A DNA stretch of 64,000 nucleotides, taken from positions 13,003,856 to 13,067,855 of the forward strand of contig NC_135246.1 of NCBI RefSeq assembly GCF_947623445.1, given 5' to 3'. Of this stretch, positions 1 to 14,240 are shown one piece after another (the stretch's first letter is position 1; each line of letters begins with the position of its first letter). The notes under the pieces are model-generated. The model saw nothing but the letters and a program-made list of their open reading frames with translations. It did no database searches and was not told where the DNA came from. The DNA is from Clavelina lepadiformis. Taxonomy: Eukaryota > Chordata > Ascidiacea > Aplousobranchia > Clavelinidae. The position numbers and the translations under genes are program-made.

Positions 1-791
1 TTAAAAATCATAAAAGCACAATAAAAATATTACCTGTACATGTACAATTGATTCCCACGTGATTAAACTGCAAGGCCTAAAACCGGACAATAGCGGCTTG
101 CATAACTACATCTTGGACAGTTAAAATTGCTCACAAAGTAAAGAAAAATGTACAAAATTGAGATAAGTCTATGAATCGAAGCCAAAATAGTAAATCATAG
201 AATAGGAGTAGCTTCATTACATTTCAATTGCAAACCGTTTGCAATTTGAATATTTCATTGAAAAGATTAGTGCAAATAGTTATACGTTCAAACAGAGTTT
301 AAGATGGCAATCATCCAATGCATGATGCTATTGACTGTCGACGACATTAATTGAAAAGACAGAAAGGTGTACTTTAATTTTGACAATAAAATATTTGAAA
401 TTGGGCTATAAATTGCAACTATCTTGCCAATTTGATACCAGGTAAGTTTTACAGGTGATGTCAATAATTTCAGGTATATATAAAATGTCTGAACACCAAA
501 TCTCAGCATTTGGATTCATTGCAGTTATAAGTTAGCTAAAGCAGTATACACGTCTACTGTCCACAGTCAACCAAGCCCACCTGCATCAAGATTTAATCAT
601 GGGAGTTAAATAAAATTTTCATTTAAAGAAGGTTAATACCATAAAACAGATTTCACAAAATATAAGCAAAAACTGTCATCAAAGGCCAACAAAGATTCCC
701 TTGAATTGCGTGATGTTGCAATTAAAAGAATTAAACTTTCTTTCGGCTTGAACCTTCACGTTTTGTGTCCGTTAATGGATTTTAACCATAT
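1..791. other. Gene-free stretch downstream of CRK
   Basis: This AT-rich DNA lies past the CRK stop codon on the minus strand, so its right part probably holds the CRK 3' UTR. I see no convincing exon, RNA gene or transposon end. The one 73-residue open frame has no recognisable motif or splice context. Confidence 0.4.
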
Positions 792-4807
<4,016 letters not shown>

Positions 4808-6072
4808 ATATCGCGCACTGCTGCAGAAAAGTTAGTTGTTATATTGGTTGAACAATATGGCAATTGTGTTGCTGGTCGTCACTTTGGTATGTCTGACCGC
4901 AACGTAAGGAGGTGGTGAAAACGCAAAGCTGACCTAGAAACATTACTGAAATTGAAAAAGGCAAAGAGAGGTGCGCCTGCAGCTTTCATACAATTAGACG
5001 CAAAACTAAGAGTGGGTCAAAGAACAAAGGAGTGCTGAAATTAGGATCAGCGCTACAGATATCTGCTTTAAAGATTTGGAAATTGTAAAACAATTTGATG
5101 GTGCAGTCAGCAACTTCAAAGCAAACGTTGGACCAAGTCAGGGCTTTCTAAAACGCCATGAACTCTAAATTCGTTGATGCATCCACATAGCCTAACATAA
5201 GCTGGAACAATTCCAACGATTCCAAAATAATTAAACGACATGGTGAGAAGAAATACGATTTATCTCAAACTGGAAACGGTGGCCAGACTCCAGTGACCTC
5301 CAATATTCCGTATCAACAAACACTTGATAGTAAGGGTGGATAACCTGTCAACATAAGAAAGACAGATAACAAAAAAAATAATTTTACTGTGATGCTTTCG
5401 GTAACTGGTGGCGAAGCAAAACTGCTACCATATGTTGTATTCAAGCAAAAAACTTTGCGGAAAGAAAAGTTACAGGCCTTGAGGTACGAGTACATAAAAA
5501 ATATTGGTTTGATACCGATGTAACACATGGTCGGATTGAAACTGTTCGGGGCAAACAACTAGCTGGACTACATAAACAACAATCTTTGCTTGCTTTGGGT
5601 GCTTTCCGATGCCGACGACAAAACTCAAAGTCAAAGATCAGTAAAAGGAGATGAACACCGACCTTGCAACTATTCCCGAGAATATAACAAGAATTCCACG
5701 ACCGCAGGATGTTAGTTTAAACAGACATTTTAAGTTGAAATTGCGTGAAGAATGGAATTGGTGGATTGTAGAAGGCCAAAAAAGTTTTACAAAGACTTGC
5801 GGAATTCAACAGCCTACAACCACAAAAGCGTGTTAGTGGATTAAGGATGCATGGCGAAGCATACCTGAATATTATATGGTTTTATCATTTAAAAAATACT
5901 GCATAAAAATGCTCTACATGGCACCGACGACCACCTAATCTATGAAGACACTGACTGCATTGATGATGGCGCCAACATCGAAAATGAATTATTAGACATT
6001 GCGTATGCGGACAATGGAGACAAAGATATTTTACAATCTATTTTAGAAGCAAGCAATGACGATAGAATTTAA
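4808..6072 (+). pseudogene. Decayed pogo-type transposase
   Basis: Relic of a pogo/Tigger-like DNA transposase. Fragments in collinear order are: an N-terminal helix-turn-helix region at about 4810-5040 (KLVVILVEQYGNCVAGRHFG, then MSDRNVRRW); a CENP-B-like piece (VSNFKANVG...FLKRHEL) near 5105-5165; a catalytic-core start near 5300-5480 (VNIRKTDNKKNNFTVMLSVT, then LLPYVVFKQKT); a late DDE region at 5651-5836 (QDVSLNRHFKLKLREEWNWW); and an acidic tail ending at 6072. In-frame stops (for example TGA after RRW) and several frame changes between fragments show it cannot make a protein. No terminal inverted repeats or target duplication were recognised, so element boundaries are unknown. It has decayed more than the MULE at 10141. 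Confidence 0.85.
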
Positions 6073-8777
6073 AGATTTTTGAGTCCGGGAGTTTTTTTTT
6101 TCTATTTTGTAGTTTTTTCGTAGTTGTCATTGTTTATCGTTATCGTTTACCTATTTAAGTTCATAAAATTTAGAAAGTTGCAGCCAAATAGCCTGTTATT
6201 AATTACCGACAGACCATAGTGGAAAGTGTAACACACACACCAACCCAAACTGTAACATTTATATGGCTGTTTGTAGCAAGTTGTTGTGTGTGCCAAACAA
6301 CCAAACTGAGAAATGCAAGTGTACAAAAATGCTTGGACGCACCTAAACAAATTGACTTAAGTGCACGGTTTCAAACTTGACTACAAAGTATGGCAGTTTG
6401 AAATTGGCACTCAAACAACTTAATTTGTCTTCTTTGTTTGTTATATATCAGCGTGACAATTAAAAAGTTTAACGTTCAGATTATTGATTAGGCCGATTGA
6501 GTCATCGTGTGTGCAGGTGCTACAGTTTATATTATGGATCACACAGTACTTTGTGTACAGTTTGACTAATTAAATCTTTAAGTGAACTGAAAATTATGTA
6601 GAGTCATACCCAAGTTAACAAAGTTGAGTCACAAGTCAAGTCATATCGCTTACATTTCAAGACTCGAGTCAAATCAAGTCAATTGATATCTGAAAACAAG
6701 TACTTTAAGTACAAGTACATCTTTTTCAGATTTTTCAATCAACTTTTTATGTCAATTATGCTACTTGAGAGTGACAATTGTGCCACTTCAATTCCTAATT
6801 CACCTACATTTATTTTAATGTTACTGCTTAATATTAATGAAATAAATGATGAATACCACATTTTTTTGTCATTTTATGTCAAACTGTATTGATCCTGGCA
6901 TGGTTAAACAGTATCGTACTGTAGCAGTTTCGGTAATTGTGAATATTCAGATAATATGACCAAAATAGTCTGGTACTAAGATGGTCATAATAAGCAGAGT
7001 CTACTGTAATACGCTACTGAGAGGAAAATACCATTTCTATCAACAAGTCACAAAGATTAGGAATTTTACATACTTTGAGATATTTTGTTGCACCGTATAG
7101 GCTAGGCGAAGACAGAAATTTTTTGCACTAAATTTCAGAGTCATATTGCACCATCCAGCCTCTGCTGGTTACAAGTTTGCTTGCAGTGCACCGGATAAAT
7201 GTGTCAAAAGTGGTAATGACGAAATTTGCACCACTCCAAGGTAATACTTATAATGTAGAATATGCAGCAAATTGGCAATACCAACTTTTTGTAGGGCATC
7301 CAGCTAACAGCCACTGCTCTAAAATTTAACGTCTACAAGTGTCCTGAAATTAGTCTTTGCACACACTATTTCTTATCGATAACTACCTTATCGCACTTTC
7401 CATGTTGCAGTCCGCCTAGTGAGCCATAAGATGCAATTCATGCTTGTCTTGAAGACAAACTATGGCAGTATGGTAGGCTACTGACAAATTGCAAACTACA
7501 GCACTTTTAACTGTATAAGATCAGTAGGGTAAAGGCACTAAGGCAGAGCAGCAGCGCTGGAAAATGTGGCTAAGATAAATAAACTCAGAATTCAAGCTGG
7601 CGATGTGAAAATGTTAAGATAGTTTGCACTTTTTGCCACTTACTATTGGAGTATTTACTAATTCGCTTGGTAATAATTAAGATATGGTCTAGTGCAGAAG
7701 TGTACAACCATAAATGACGTCACAATTTGAGTAGTTGCTCTAGTATACAAATGCATTTTGTGGTTGTGCGCTAATACACTAGACTTGCAAAGATTTCCTA
7801 AAACTAAATTAAATTATAATTCCGAGATATAACTAAGTTCCCAAACTAGGCTAGACCTACTTAGCATTTTACAGCCTTGCTTCAGTCCTTGCTTTCGCTG
7901 CTAGCCACAAAGTAGACAAACAGGTCTATTTTCATGCTTATTCAAGTTTTACTGTATGTACAGTTCCAAAATAACTAGATACTACTGTAACATATTGTAC
8001 CTAGGTAACCAAGCATCCGACCTTTCTTTTACAACATTGCTCCAAAATAAACTTGTGATAAACCAAAGAGTTGATAATAATTATCCAACATGCTTTGAAT
8101 CTGCGGAGTATGAATTACAATATCGAATTTAGGTCGTCAAAAAACTTTTGTAACTTTTCAAGTAAAAGTTAAAAAGGGAATTATAAATTAATTATGAAAG
8201 TTAATTCTATAGGATGCCAACTTATATTCTGTTTTTATATTTCACTACAAACTGGGATAACACGGTTTAACCACATTCAAGTTATTTTGGGACATCGACT
8301 TTTTTCCTGCTTGAGAGCGTAATCATATCTAGTTATCTACTGTAAAAGAGTTCCTTAACATAAAAGTTTTGGTTGCAGCGTTGCCAAATTGAACAACCTT
8401 AAAGAGCTGGATTTGCCATGAAAAAGTGCAAATATCGTTATTGGAAATGACCAATTTCTTTTGAAAAAAGTTCACCTATTTAACTCTACTATATGTGACT
8501 TTTTAACCGAAAGTTTAACCATTGCAATAAGCTGTGGTAAAAAACAATTTAAAAAAGACTTCTCAAAAAAAACTAAAAAATCTAGTACAAATAGACATTA
8601 ACGAAAAAACTAGAAAACGTTATCGTATCGTTAATTTTTCGCATTGTCTGTTGGGGGAACGAAAAATAAAATGCAAACCATTATAACCTGATAAAAAATA
8701 AAAACTTTACCAGCAAATAATGAGCAGGAAAAAACAGTAGGCCTAAAGCCCAGGGAGGAAAACGTATAAGAATAACG
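6073..8777. other. Gene-free stretch with repeat fragments
   Basis: No exon was recognised in 2.7 kb. Positions 6595-6682 repeat AAGTCAAGTC/GACTCGAGTC motifs like the element at 20752-21235 and look like a fragment of that family. A small MITE lies at 7686-7784. The rest is AT-rich with short random open frames. Confidence 0.4.
7686..7784 (+). repeat. Short MITE copy 1, carries TGACGTCA
   Basis: A segment of about 99 bp begins GGTCTAGTGCAGAAGTG and ends CACTAGAC, so its ends are inverted. A second copy lies in opposite orientation at 13257-13348. Both contain the palindrome TGACGTCA followed by CAATTTGAGTAG. The pair brackets the LTR-like relic, but divergence and distance do not prove that they are parts of one element. 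Confidence 0.65.
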
Positions 8778-10140
8778 TGCAGCGGCTTTTTCTACTAACA
8801 TTGCACCTGCTCTTGCAATGCGTTTTCCAGTTGATTCACATTTATGAATATTTTTGGAAAAAGTTTATTTCAACTCCCACACTATAAAACTCATGCTTTT
8901 GTCAGTGATGACTGATGAGACAGACAAAGAGATTGTGTTGTGGCATTTGTAGTGATACAAATTGTGCATGTTATTAAGAAAGTTGTACTGTCTTTGGTTG
9001 GTTATCTCATTCAAACATTTACTTCATAAAAACGGAAATAGTTATAGCCGAATTTCAATCAATAGATGATTTTGGGAAATGCTTTTCAAATCCTTGTAGT
9101 ATACTTTGAGTGTTACGAATTTAGAAATGTTTTTGTTGACAAAGTTCTGTGACGTAAATAGTGTTGTCAAATTGTTAGTGGTTAGAAAAGATAGGCCTCC
9201 CTCCTCCCTATATTCTGTGGCAAATCGATAGGCTATGTAGAACTGGTGGCCTTAACTGATTGGCTATAGCAAAAGCGATTAATACAATTGATCTTAGTTT
9301 AGCCTAATCATGCTTCTTATAAAATCTCTTTTCTGGAAAATCGGGGCTTATTAAAGGTCTATCGGAAAAGTGTGGTTGTGGAAATGATACACGATAATTT
9401 CTTCTGACGTGAATACAACTACATTTCGGAATGTAAGAATTTAGATTTTATGAACGTTGTGCTGACTTAAAGAAACAATAAGGGGTAGTATAAACAAAGG
9501 AGTCAAGAGTAAAATAGACAAAGAAAGTTCTAAAATCTAAAGGAACAAATGATGCCTTTTTGTTAAGTTTTGTCTTCCGAGTTCTGGGTCACACCGTCCT
9601 TATCACAACTATGCTTTATCACATGAGTAGGCCTATGTACAGGTGCATCAACTCAAGTTACCTTTGTCGCCTAGACACATCAACTACAATGCACCTGACT
9701 ATGAGAAAATCCTTAACGAGCTCCCTAACTCTAAGTATTTTATTGATTTTCAATCGATGCGCAGCTCTATGTCTGAAACCAACCTTCTTAAGGAGCAAAT
9801 GTAACATGTCTTAGCAGGTCTTACTATGACCGATGAAACTATGGTCAACGGCTCCTACGTCGCAGACACATTTGCGCACACCGCGAAACAAACGTTACTC
9901 CTTGCACTGTCGCAGACTTCAAATCCATTTCTTTCGGTTCTTACATGCATACTGCAACTCCTCGCAATTATGTGGCCTCTTTTTCTCATCATCGGGTACT
10001 TATCCGATCATCTCTCCACCTTTTGCAGTATGCCAGATCCCTTGTCTCTCGTAATCGCGCTTAGCGACACCAACATCGACCACCAGTTGCACATTCACAG
10101 CAAAATCAACAGTTGCCTTTCCCTCGACGTTCTCGTAATC

Positions 10141-10266
10141 GGGATCACGACATATGGCCGCGGGAAAGTGGCCGCGAACAAACTCACCGGGGTCAACTGA
10201 ACGTGACGTAAATTGACCGCGGACAAACTGACTGTGACATAAACTGGCCGGCGATGAAATTAACCG
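10141..10266 (+). repeat. Left terminal inverted repeat of the MULE
   Basis: This arm pairs with 11264-11389 over 126 bp and is nearly identical after the first few bases. Iterated modules of about 16 bp continue inward to about 10320, beyond the paired segment. Confidence 0.9.
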
Positions 10267-10404
10267 TCGATAAATTGGCCGGCGATCAAATTAACCGACG
10301 ACAAATTGGCCGTCAAAAGGTCAAAATTCTAATTCACTATCTAGTCGCTATCTAGTCACTATCCAGTATGCTTTTTTCATTTAAATCAAAATGTCAGGAA
10401 GCAC

Positions 10405-10953
10405 ATGCAGCAAATCGGACTTCAAAGAAGGTTTCAAAATGATCCAGAATTTGCACTACTGCTGCGTCACATACCGGCTTTGGCATTCGTTCCAATACAG
10501 CATCTGATTGAGGCTTTTGAAACATTAGAGGAATTTTTGCCTGATGAAATGCTTCCGCTTCTCGACTACTTTGAGCGTACTTACATCGGGCGTCGCTTTC
10601 GAACTCAGCTCCGAAGAGACCCGCCATATTCACATGACTTCTGGAACGTCCATGTTCGGGTGTTAAATGGCGAAGCCAGAACCAACAACAAAGTTGAAGG
10701 TCACCACAATCTAATAAACAGGATGTTATCAATGCAACACCCAACCATTTGGAAATTTATAGAAGCTTTGAGGAAATTGCAGAACATAAACAAAAACAAG
10801 ATTGAGGCGCTCTATGCCCAAGGGCCTCCTGTCAAAAGGAGGAAATACAAGGATCTGGATGCGCGACTTCAAACCATCGTTGAAGATTTTGCAAACCGTG
10901 ACATATTAGATTTTCTCAGAGGCATCGCCCACAACCTACAATTTGCGCAATAA
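10405..10953 (+). CDS. MULE transposase, C-terminal fragment
   Basis: A 182-residue open frame with no internal stop, ending at TAA. The frame stays open upstream to 10345 and reads CFFHLNQNVRKHM just before the ATG, which resembles the C-F-H-containing segment after the catalytic core of Mutator-like transposases. Downstream, NDPEFALLLRHIPALAFVP, LLDYFERTYIGRR, FWNVHVRVLNGEARTNNKVE and HPTIWKFIEALR follow the conserved order of the C-terminal half of animal MULE transposases. The residues upstream, including the first catalytic acidic residues, are absent because the element passes almost directly from the left terminal repeat into this region. It therefore should not be catalytically active. 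The intact frame in a non-autonomous element suggests a young deletion derivative. Confidence 0.85.
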   Translation: MQQIGLQRRFQNDPEFALLLRHIPALAFVPIQHLIEAFETLEEFLPDEMLPLLDYFERTYIGRRFRTQLRRDPPYSHDFWNVHVRVLNGEARTNNKVEGHHNLINRMLSMQHPTIWKFIEALRKLQNINKNKIEALYAQGPPVKRRKYKDLDARLQTIVEDFANRDILDFLRGIAHNLQFAQ

Positions 10954-11263
10954 ACTTCCTTGTTTGTCAAATAACAGTTTGTGTAAATTTTAGTGCCCAT
11001 ATTATGTAGTGTCATATGTGTTTTGCAGTGAACGTCTTTTAATGTTGTTACTCGTATTTCTCGTATTTCCGGAAATATTTCTGTTAATTTCAATAAACGT
11101 TTCAATGTGTATTGAAATAAAAAAAAATTTTGTTAAAAACAAAGGAAATAGTTACAAACAAATATTTACATATCATATACTACCATCAACTTAAACACAA
11201 TAATTCAGCACTTGCACGATCAATTTACCTCCCGGTCAATTTTCATTCCGGTCAGTCTGTTCC

Positions 11264-11389
11264 CGGTTAATTTCATCGCCGGCCAGTTTATGTCACAGTC
11301 AGTTTGTCCGCGGTCAATTTACGTCACGTTCAGTTGACCCCGGTGAGTTTGTTCGCGGCCACTTTCCCGCGGCCATATGTCGTGGAACC
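11264..11389 (-). repeat. Right terminal inverted repeat of the MULE
   Basis: Inverted partner of 10141-10266. Inward of 11264 the arms diverge in sequence but keep the modular pattern (for example GGTCAGTCTG and GGTCAATTTT spaced about 16 bp). Confidence 0.9.
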
Positions 11390-13129
11390 CTCGTAATCAA
11401 CCACCTTCTTCTGGACATTCCAATGACGCGCCTCCCGATTCTCCTTCTCGCGATGCTTTCGCAAAAACCCACACAATTTAAATTTAAGTTACATTATTTA
11501 TATCACTTTGTTTTTGAGTACCTTTAATTTCATGTACATGTCCCATCTTCTTGTTTTCCTCCATAGCCTACTTCATCGCCATTGGTGAATTTCTTTCTTC
11601 TCTCTTGTTTGTATAGTTGCAAGCTTATTTCCTTTTTCTTTGCTGCATAGCTTCGTCTTTGTGCTTATATCGTTTTTTAATCTTCCCGCTTTATTGGTTG
11701 TTTATTATTAACGTTTATGATTTTTCGCTGTTTCACTCATCTCATTAGGAGATGCAGTTTGCTTGAACAACCTTCAACTCCTCTAGCTTTTCCACAGATT
11801 TTGTCGTCACTACCGTTGGTGCCAACGAAACTTCATTATGTCGGTGTTTCCTTTATCTTCTCCTGGCTTCCATATTGACGATACCATTTACCATTTACCA
11901 CGACACCCGATTCACCGTTTCCACAGTCGTCTCTCTCACCGTAACTATCGCTTACCAGACCAGGTCAACAAGGCTCTAATTACTTCATTCCCCGGCGCAT
12001 TGGTCTGGCTGATAGGCAACGAGCGGTGATTCGATATAAAAACAATTTCAGCCATTTGAAAAAACATTTTGATGCCAGTTCTTGCTTTTCCTACGCCACC
12101 ATCCACTTCGGCCTGCAGATCTCCTATCTTGGTTGTAGCCACTGGAAAAAAAAACATTTTAGCTGGTTCTACAATTTTCTTCATCGGGAAAAATCTATAC
12201 CATGATAACGACTACATCTGCTCTCCATTTGGCTTACTTGCAGCAATTTTACGACTTGCTCGCGTGCCATGTTGCCAGTGCCGAAAATCTGCAATACAAA
12301 CAGTATTTCCAAAACATGTTACTCTCGGAGTTTCACTCCATGATTTAGTTGTATTATCATCTTTAATTTTTCACTCATTTGCCAATGACTTCATTAAATG
12401 AATGTTGATTGTGCATGCTCACGTTTGTTCTCTTCAGTATGTTACATTTACATTGTTAACTTTCTCGTAGAGGGGGAGGAATGCAGCGGTTTGGGTGGCT
12501 TTTTTTAATGACATTGCACCAGTTCTTGCAATGCGTTTTCCAATTGTGAACTAAGTCCGAAATGTTCTTCCTTATTGCCTGCAGATGTGTTCATATAAAC
12601 TTTGTTGAGAATTCGTCACTCGCTATCTTGGCGACGAAGATACCGAGATTTTTTGTTGATAAAGTGCAAGGCAGCCAAATTTTTAGCCAAACACGTGAGC
12701 ACATGTGACACTATGCAAATAAACATACAGACAATGGGTAGACGGTCAAACAAATGCAGAAAGGTACCGAAGGTACTTCTGTTAGGTTTTATATTGGTAG
12801 TCTTAACCTTTTGCACTGGATAGCTAAAAACTGACCAAAGTTAATTTTACTTAACAGGAAAATAAGTTAAATTCTGAAAGTTATGTAATAGATTACGTCA
12901 GCATAGGCTTTCTTTTTTTATTTCAGTTGATGGCTGAGGTCGTAAGCGCGAAGGCAGATTTGATGGCCATATCAGGGAAAGCGGTGGCAGTTTATGAGAT
13001 AAGATATGTAGCTTACTGACATAGAAATTTACTAAGCATAAAATTACTATCTTTATTGTTTTAACTGGATTTTCGTGAGAAGTTTTTCGTCCATGAAGAA
13101 AATGATGTAAGTAGGCAGTTGTCATTTTC

Positions 13130-13256
13130 CTTGTGTTTTGGCAGTGACTATTTCACCGTAAGTAAGTCACGCAGTTTCTTGTTAAAGATAGGTTGTTAGG
13201 TTATGAGAATGGTTATGCAAAAAGTTGATTTTAGTTATTTAGGGTATGATTAAAGG
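13130..13256 (+). repeat. Dispersed SINE-like repeat, copy B
   Basis: Contains TATTTCACCGTA, then AAAGATAGG, GGTTATGCAAAAAGTTGATT and TTAGTTATTTAGGG. The same motifs in the same order recur at about 22200-22400 and 62620-62790, with partial copies near 39180 and 63490. No RNA polymerase III box or poly(A) tail was confirmed, so the class is open. Confidence 0.6.
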
Positions 13257-13348
13257 GATCTAGTATACAACCACAAGATGCCTTTGTATACAAGACCACA
13301 GCTACTCAAATTGTGACGTCATCTGTTTGTGCACTTCTGTACTAGACC
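13257..13348 (-). repeat. Short MITE copy 2, inverted relative to copy 1
   Basis: Reverse complement of the repeat at 7686-7784, with matching ends (GATCTAGT and ACTAGACC), an internal TGACGTCA and the same CAATTTGAGTAGC context. It directly abuts the SINE-like copy to its left. Confidence 0.65.
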
Positions 13349-13738
13349 CCACTTTTTCACTAGAAAAAATCATACGATTGAAGCTCTTATTTTGTGTTCC
13401 AACACTAAAATTTTTCATGTTTATCCCTTTTATAATTTACTTTTTCCATGAGTGCATGAAAAAAAATTGGCATATACCTTCAATATGGTTAAGAGTGGAG
13501 AGAACTCAGACAGCTATAGATGTGTATAACATGCAAGACTTTTCATTACGAGCAGATGGCTCAGAAAGGTCTTAAGGCTTGCAGACATTTTAGTTTAAAG
13601 GATAAAATGCTTCAAATGCAAACTAGGCTACGGCATTTAATTGAATAACATATCTAACTATCTTCCAATTAATCAATTATAATATGTTTTTATTTTCACT
13701 AAGAAATGCTTGCACATGTTTAGGCCTTGTTGTCAATT

Positions 13739-14075
13739 ACAGTGGAAAGCATGGAAACTGCACTCTCAAGATCTTTGAAGAATTGTGCTTATTGCACTTG
13801 AACATCCACTTAGGAAGGGTGCAATCTTCAAAAATGGGAGACATTCATTTTGGCTCTTAAACCGTATTGCTCTTCATTAGACAAAAATATCATTATGCTT
13901 CCTTTCTTTAGAGGTTGCACATTTACTGCCGGAAAAATAGACCCCAAAGGCTTGACATATTTCCTAACAAACTGCAAAATGCACCAACTTGCACTCGTTT
14001 ACCCGGGTGCAAGTGGATAATTTTTGCCTTCCTGCACCCTCGAGAGATTGTTGAAAGTGCCATGCTTTCCAGTCT
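13739..14075. mobile_element. Likely inverted-repeat MITE before MFSD12
   Basis: The left end reads CAGTGGAAAGCATGGAAACT and the right end, inverted, ACTGGAAAGCATGGCACTTT. Inside are repeated GGGTGCA motifs in both orientations. No clean target duplication was found, so exact borders and superfamily are uncertain; the CAG start is hAT-like. Confidence 0.5.
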
Positions 14076-14240
14076 GGCTCATTCATTCTCCACTCCGTAT
14101 TCAGATAAATTGGTATGAATATTTATAAAGTATGAAATATGATTCCACAGATAAATTGACATTGTACACCTGTACAAATTTTACGTTTATGAAGTAGTAT
14201 GAATACAATCACTTAAGTACATTTACTCAGAATTTCAAAA

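Larger units (their letters stand above)
10141..11389 (+). mobile_element. Internally deleted MULE with 9-bp target duplication
   Basis: A 1249-bp element flanked by an exact 9-bp duplication CTCGTAATC (10132-10140 and 11390-11398). Its ends are GGGATCACGACATATGGCC and, inverted, GGTTCCACGACATATGGCC. Apart from the first few bases, the 126-bp terminal repeats are nearly identical. The inner part of the left arm is an array of about 16-bp modules alternating AAATTGGCCG and AAATTAACCG. A 9-bp duplication plus long terminal repeats plus a Mutator-type transposase fragment defines the class. Near-identical arms and an exact duplication imply recent insertion. Confidence 0.92.
8778..12680 (+). mobile_element. 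Possible LTR-retroelement relic hosting a MULE
   Basis: Two near-direct repeats start TGCAGCGG at 8778 and 12482 and share about 36 bp (ACATTGCACC, then TCTTGCAATGCGTTTTCCA) at 8798-8833 and 12511-12546. Weaker similarity follows (GTTTTTGTTGACAAAGT near 9131, TTTTTTGTTGATAAAGT near 12648). A purine tract AGAGGGGGAGGA directly precedes the right copy, as expected before a 3' LTR. The interior is C-rich on the plus strand, unlike its surroundings. A frame near 10030-10140 continues after the MULE at 11390 as a Ser/Pro/Gln-rich tail, as in many gag proteins. No protease, reverse transcriptase or integrase motif was found, so the class is a guess. Confidence 0.35.
12681..14240. other. Upstream region of MFSD12 with three repeats
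   Basis: Apart from the SINE-like copy, the MITE copy and the inverted-repeat element listed separately, this stretch shows no exon. It should contain the MFSD12 promoter; no TATA box was assigned. A splice acceptor (TTTACTCAG, ending 14230) sits 10 nt before the MFSD12 ATG. Confidence 0.4.

Noticed and set aside
7000..13400. Whole 7.7-13.3 kb block as one giant inverted-repeat transposon bounded by the MITE pair
   Set aside because: The paired ends are complete MITEs with their own inverted ends and a SINE-like copy intervenes on one side only, so independent insertions are more likely.
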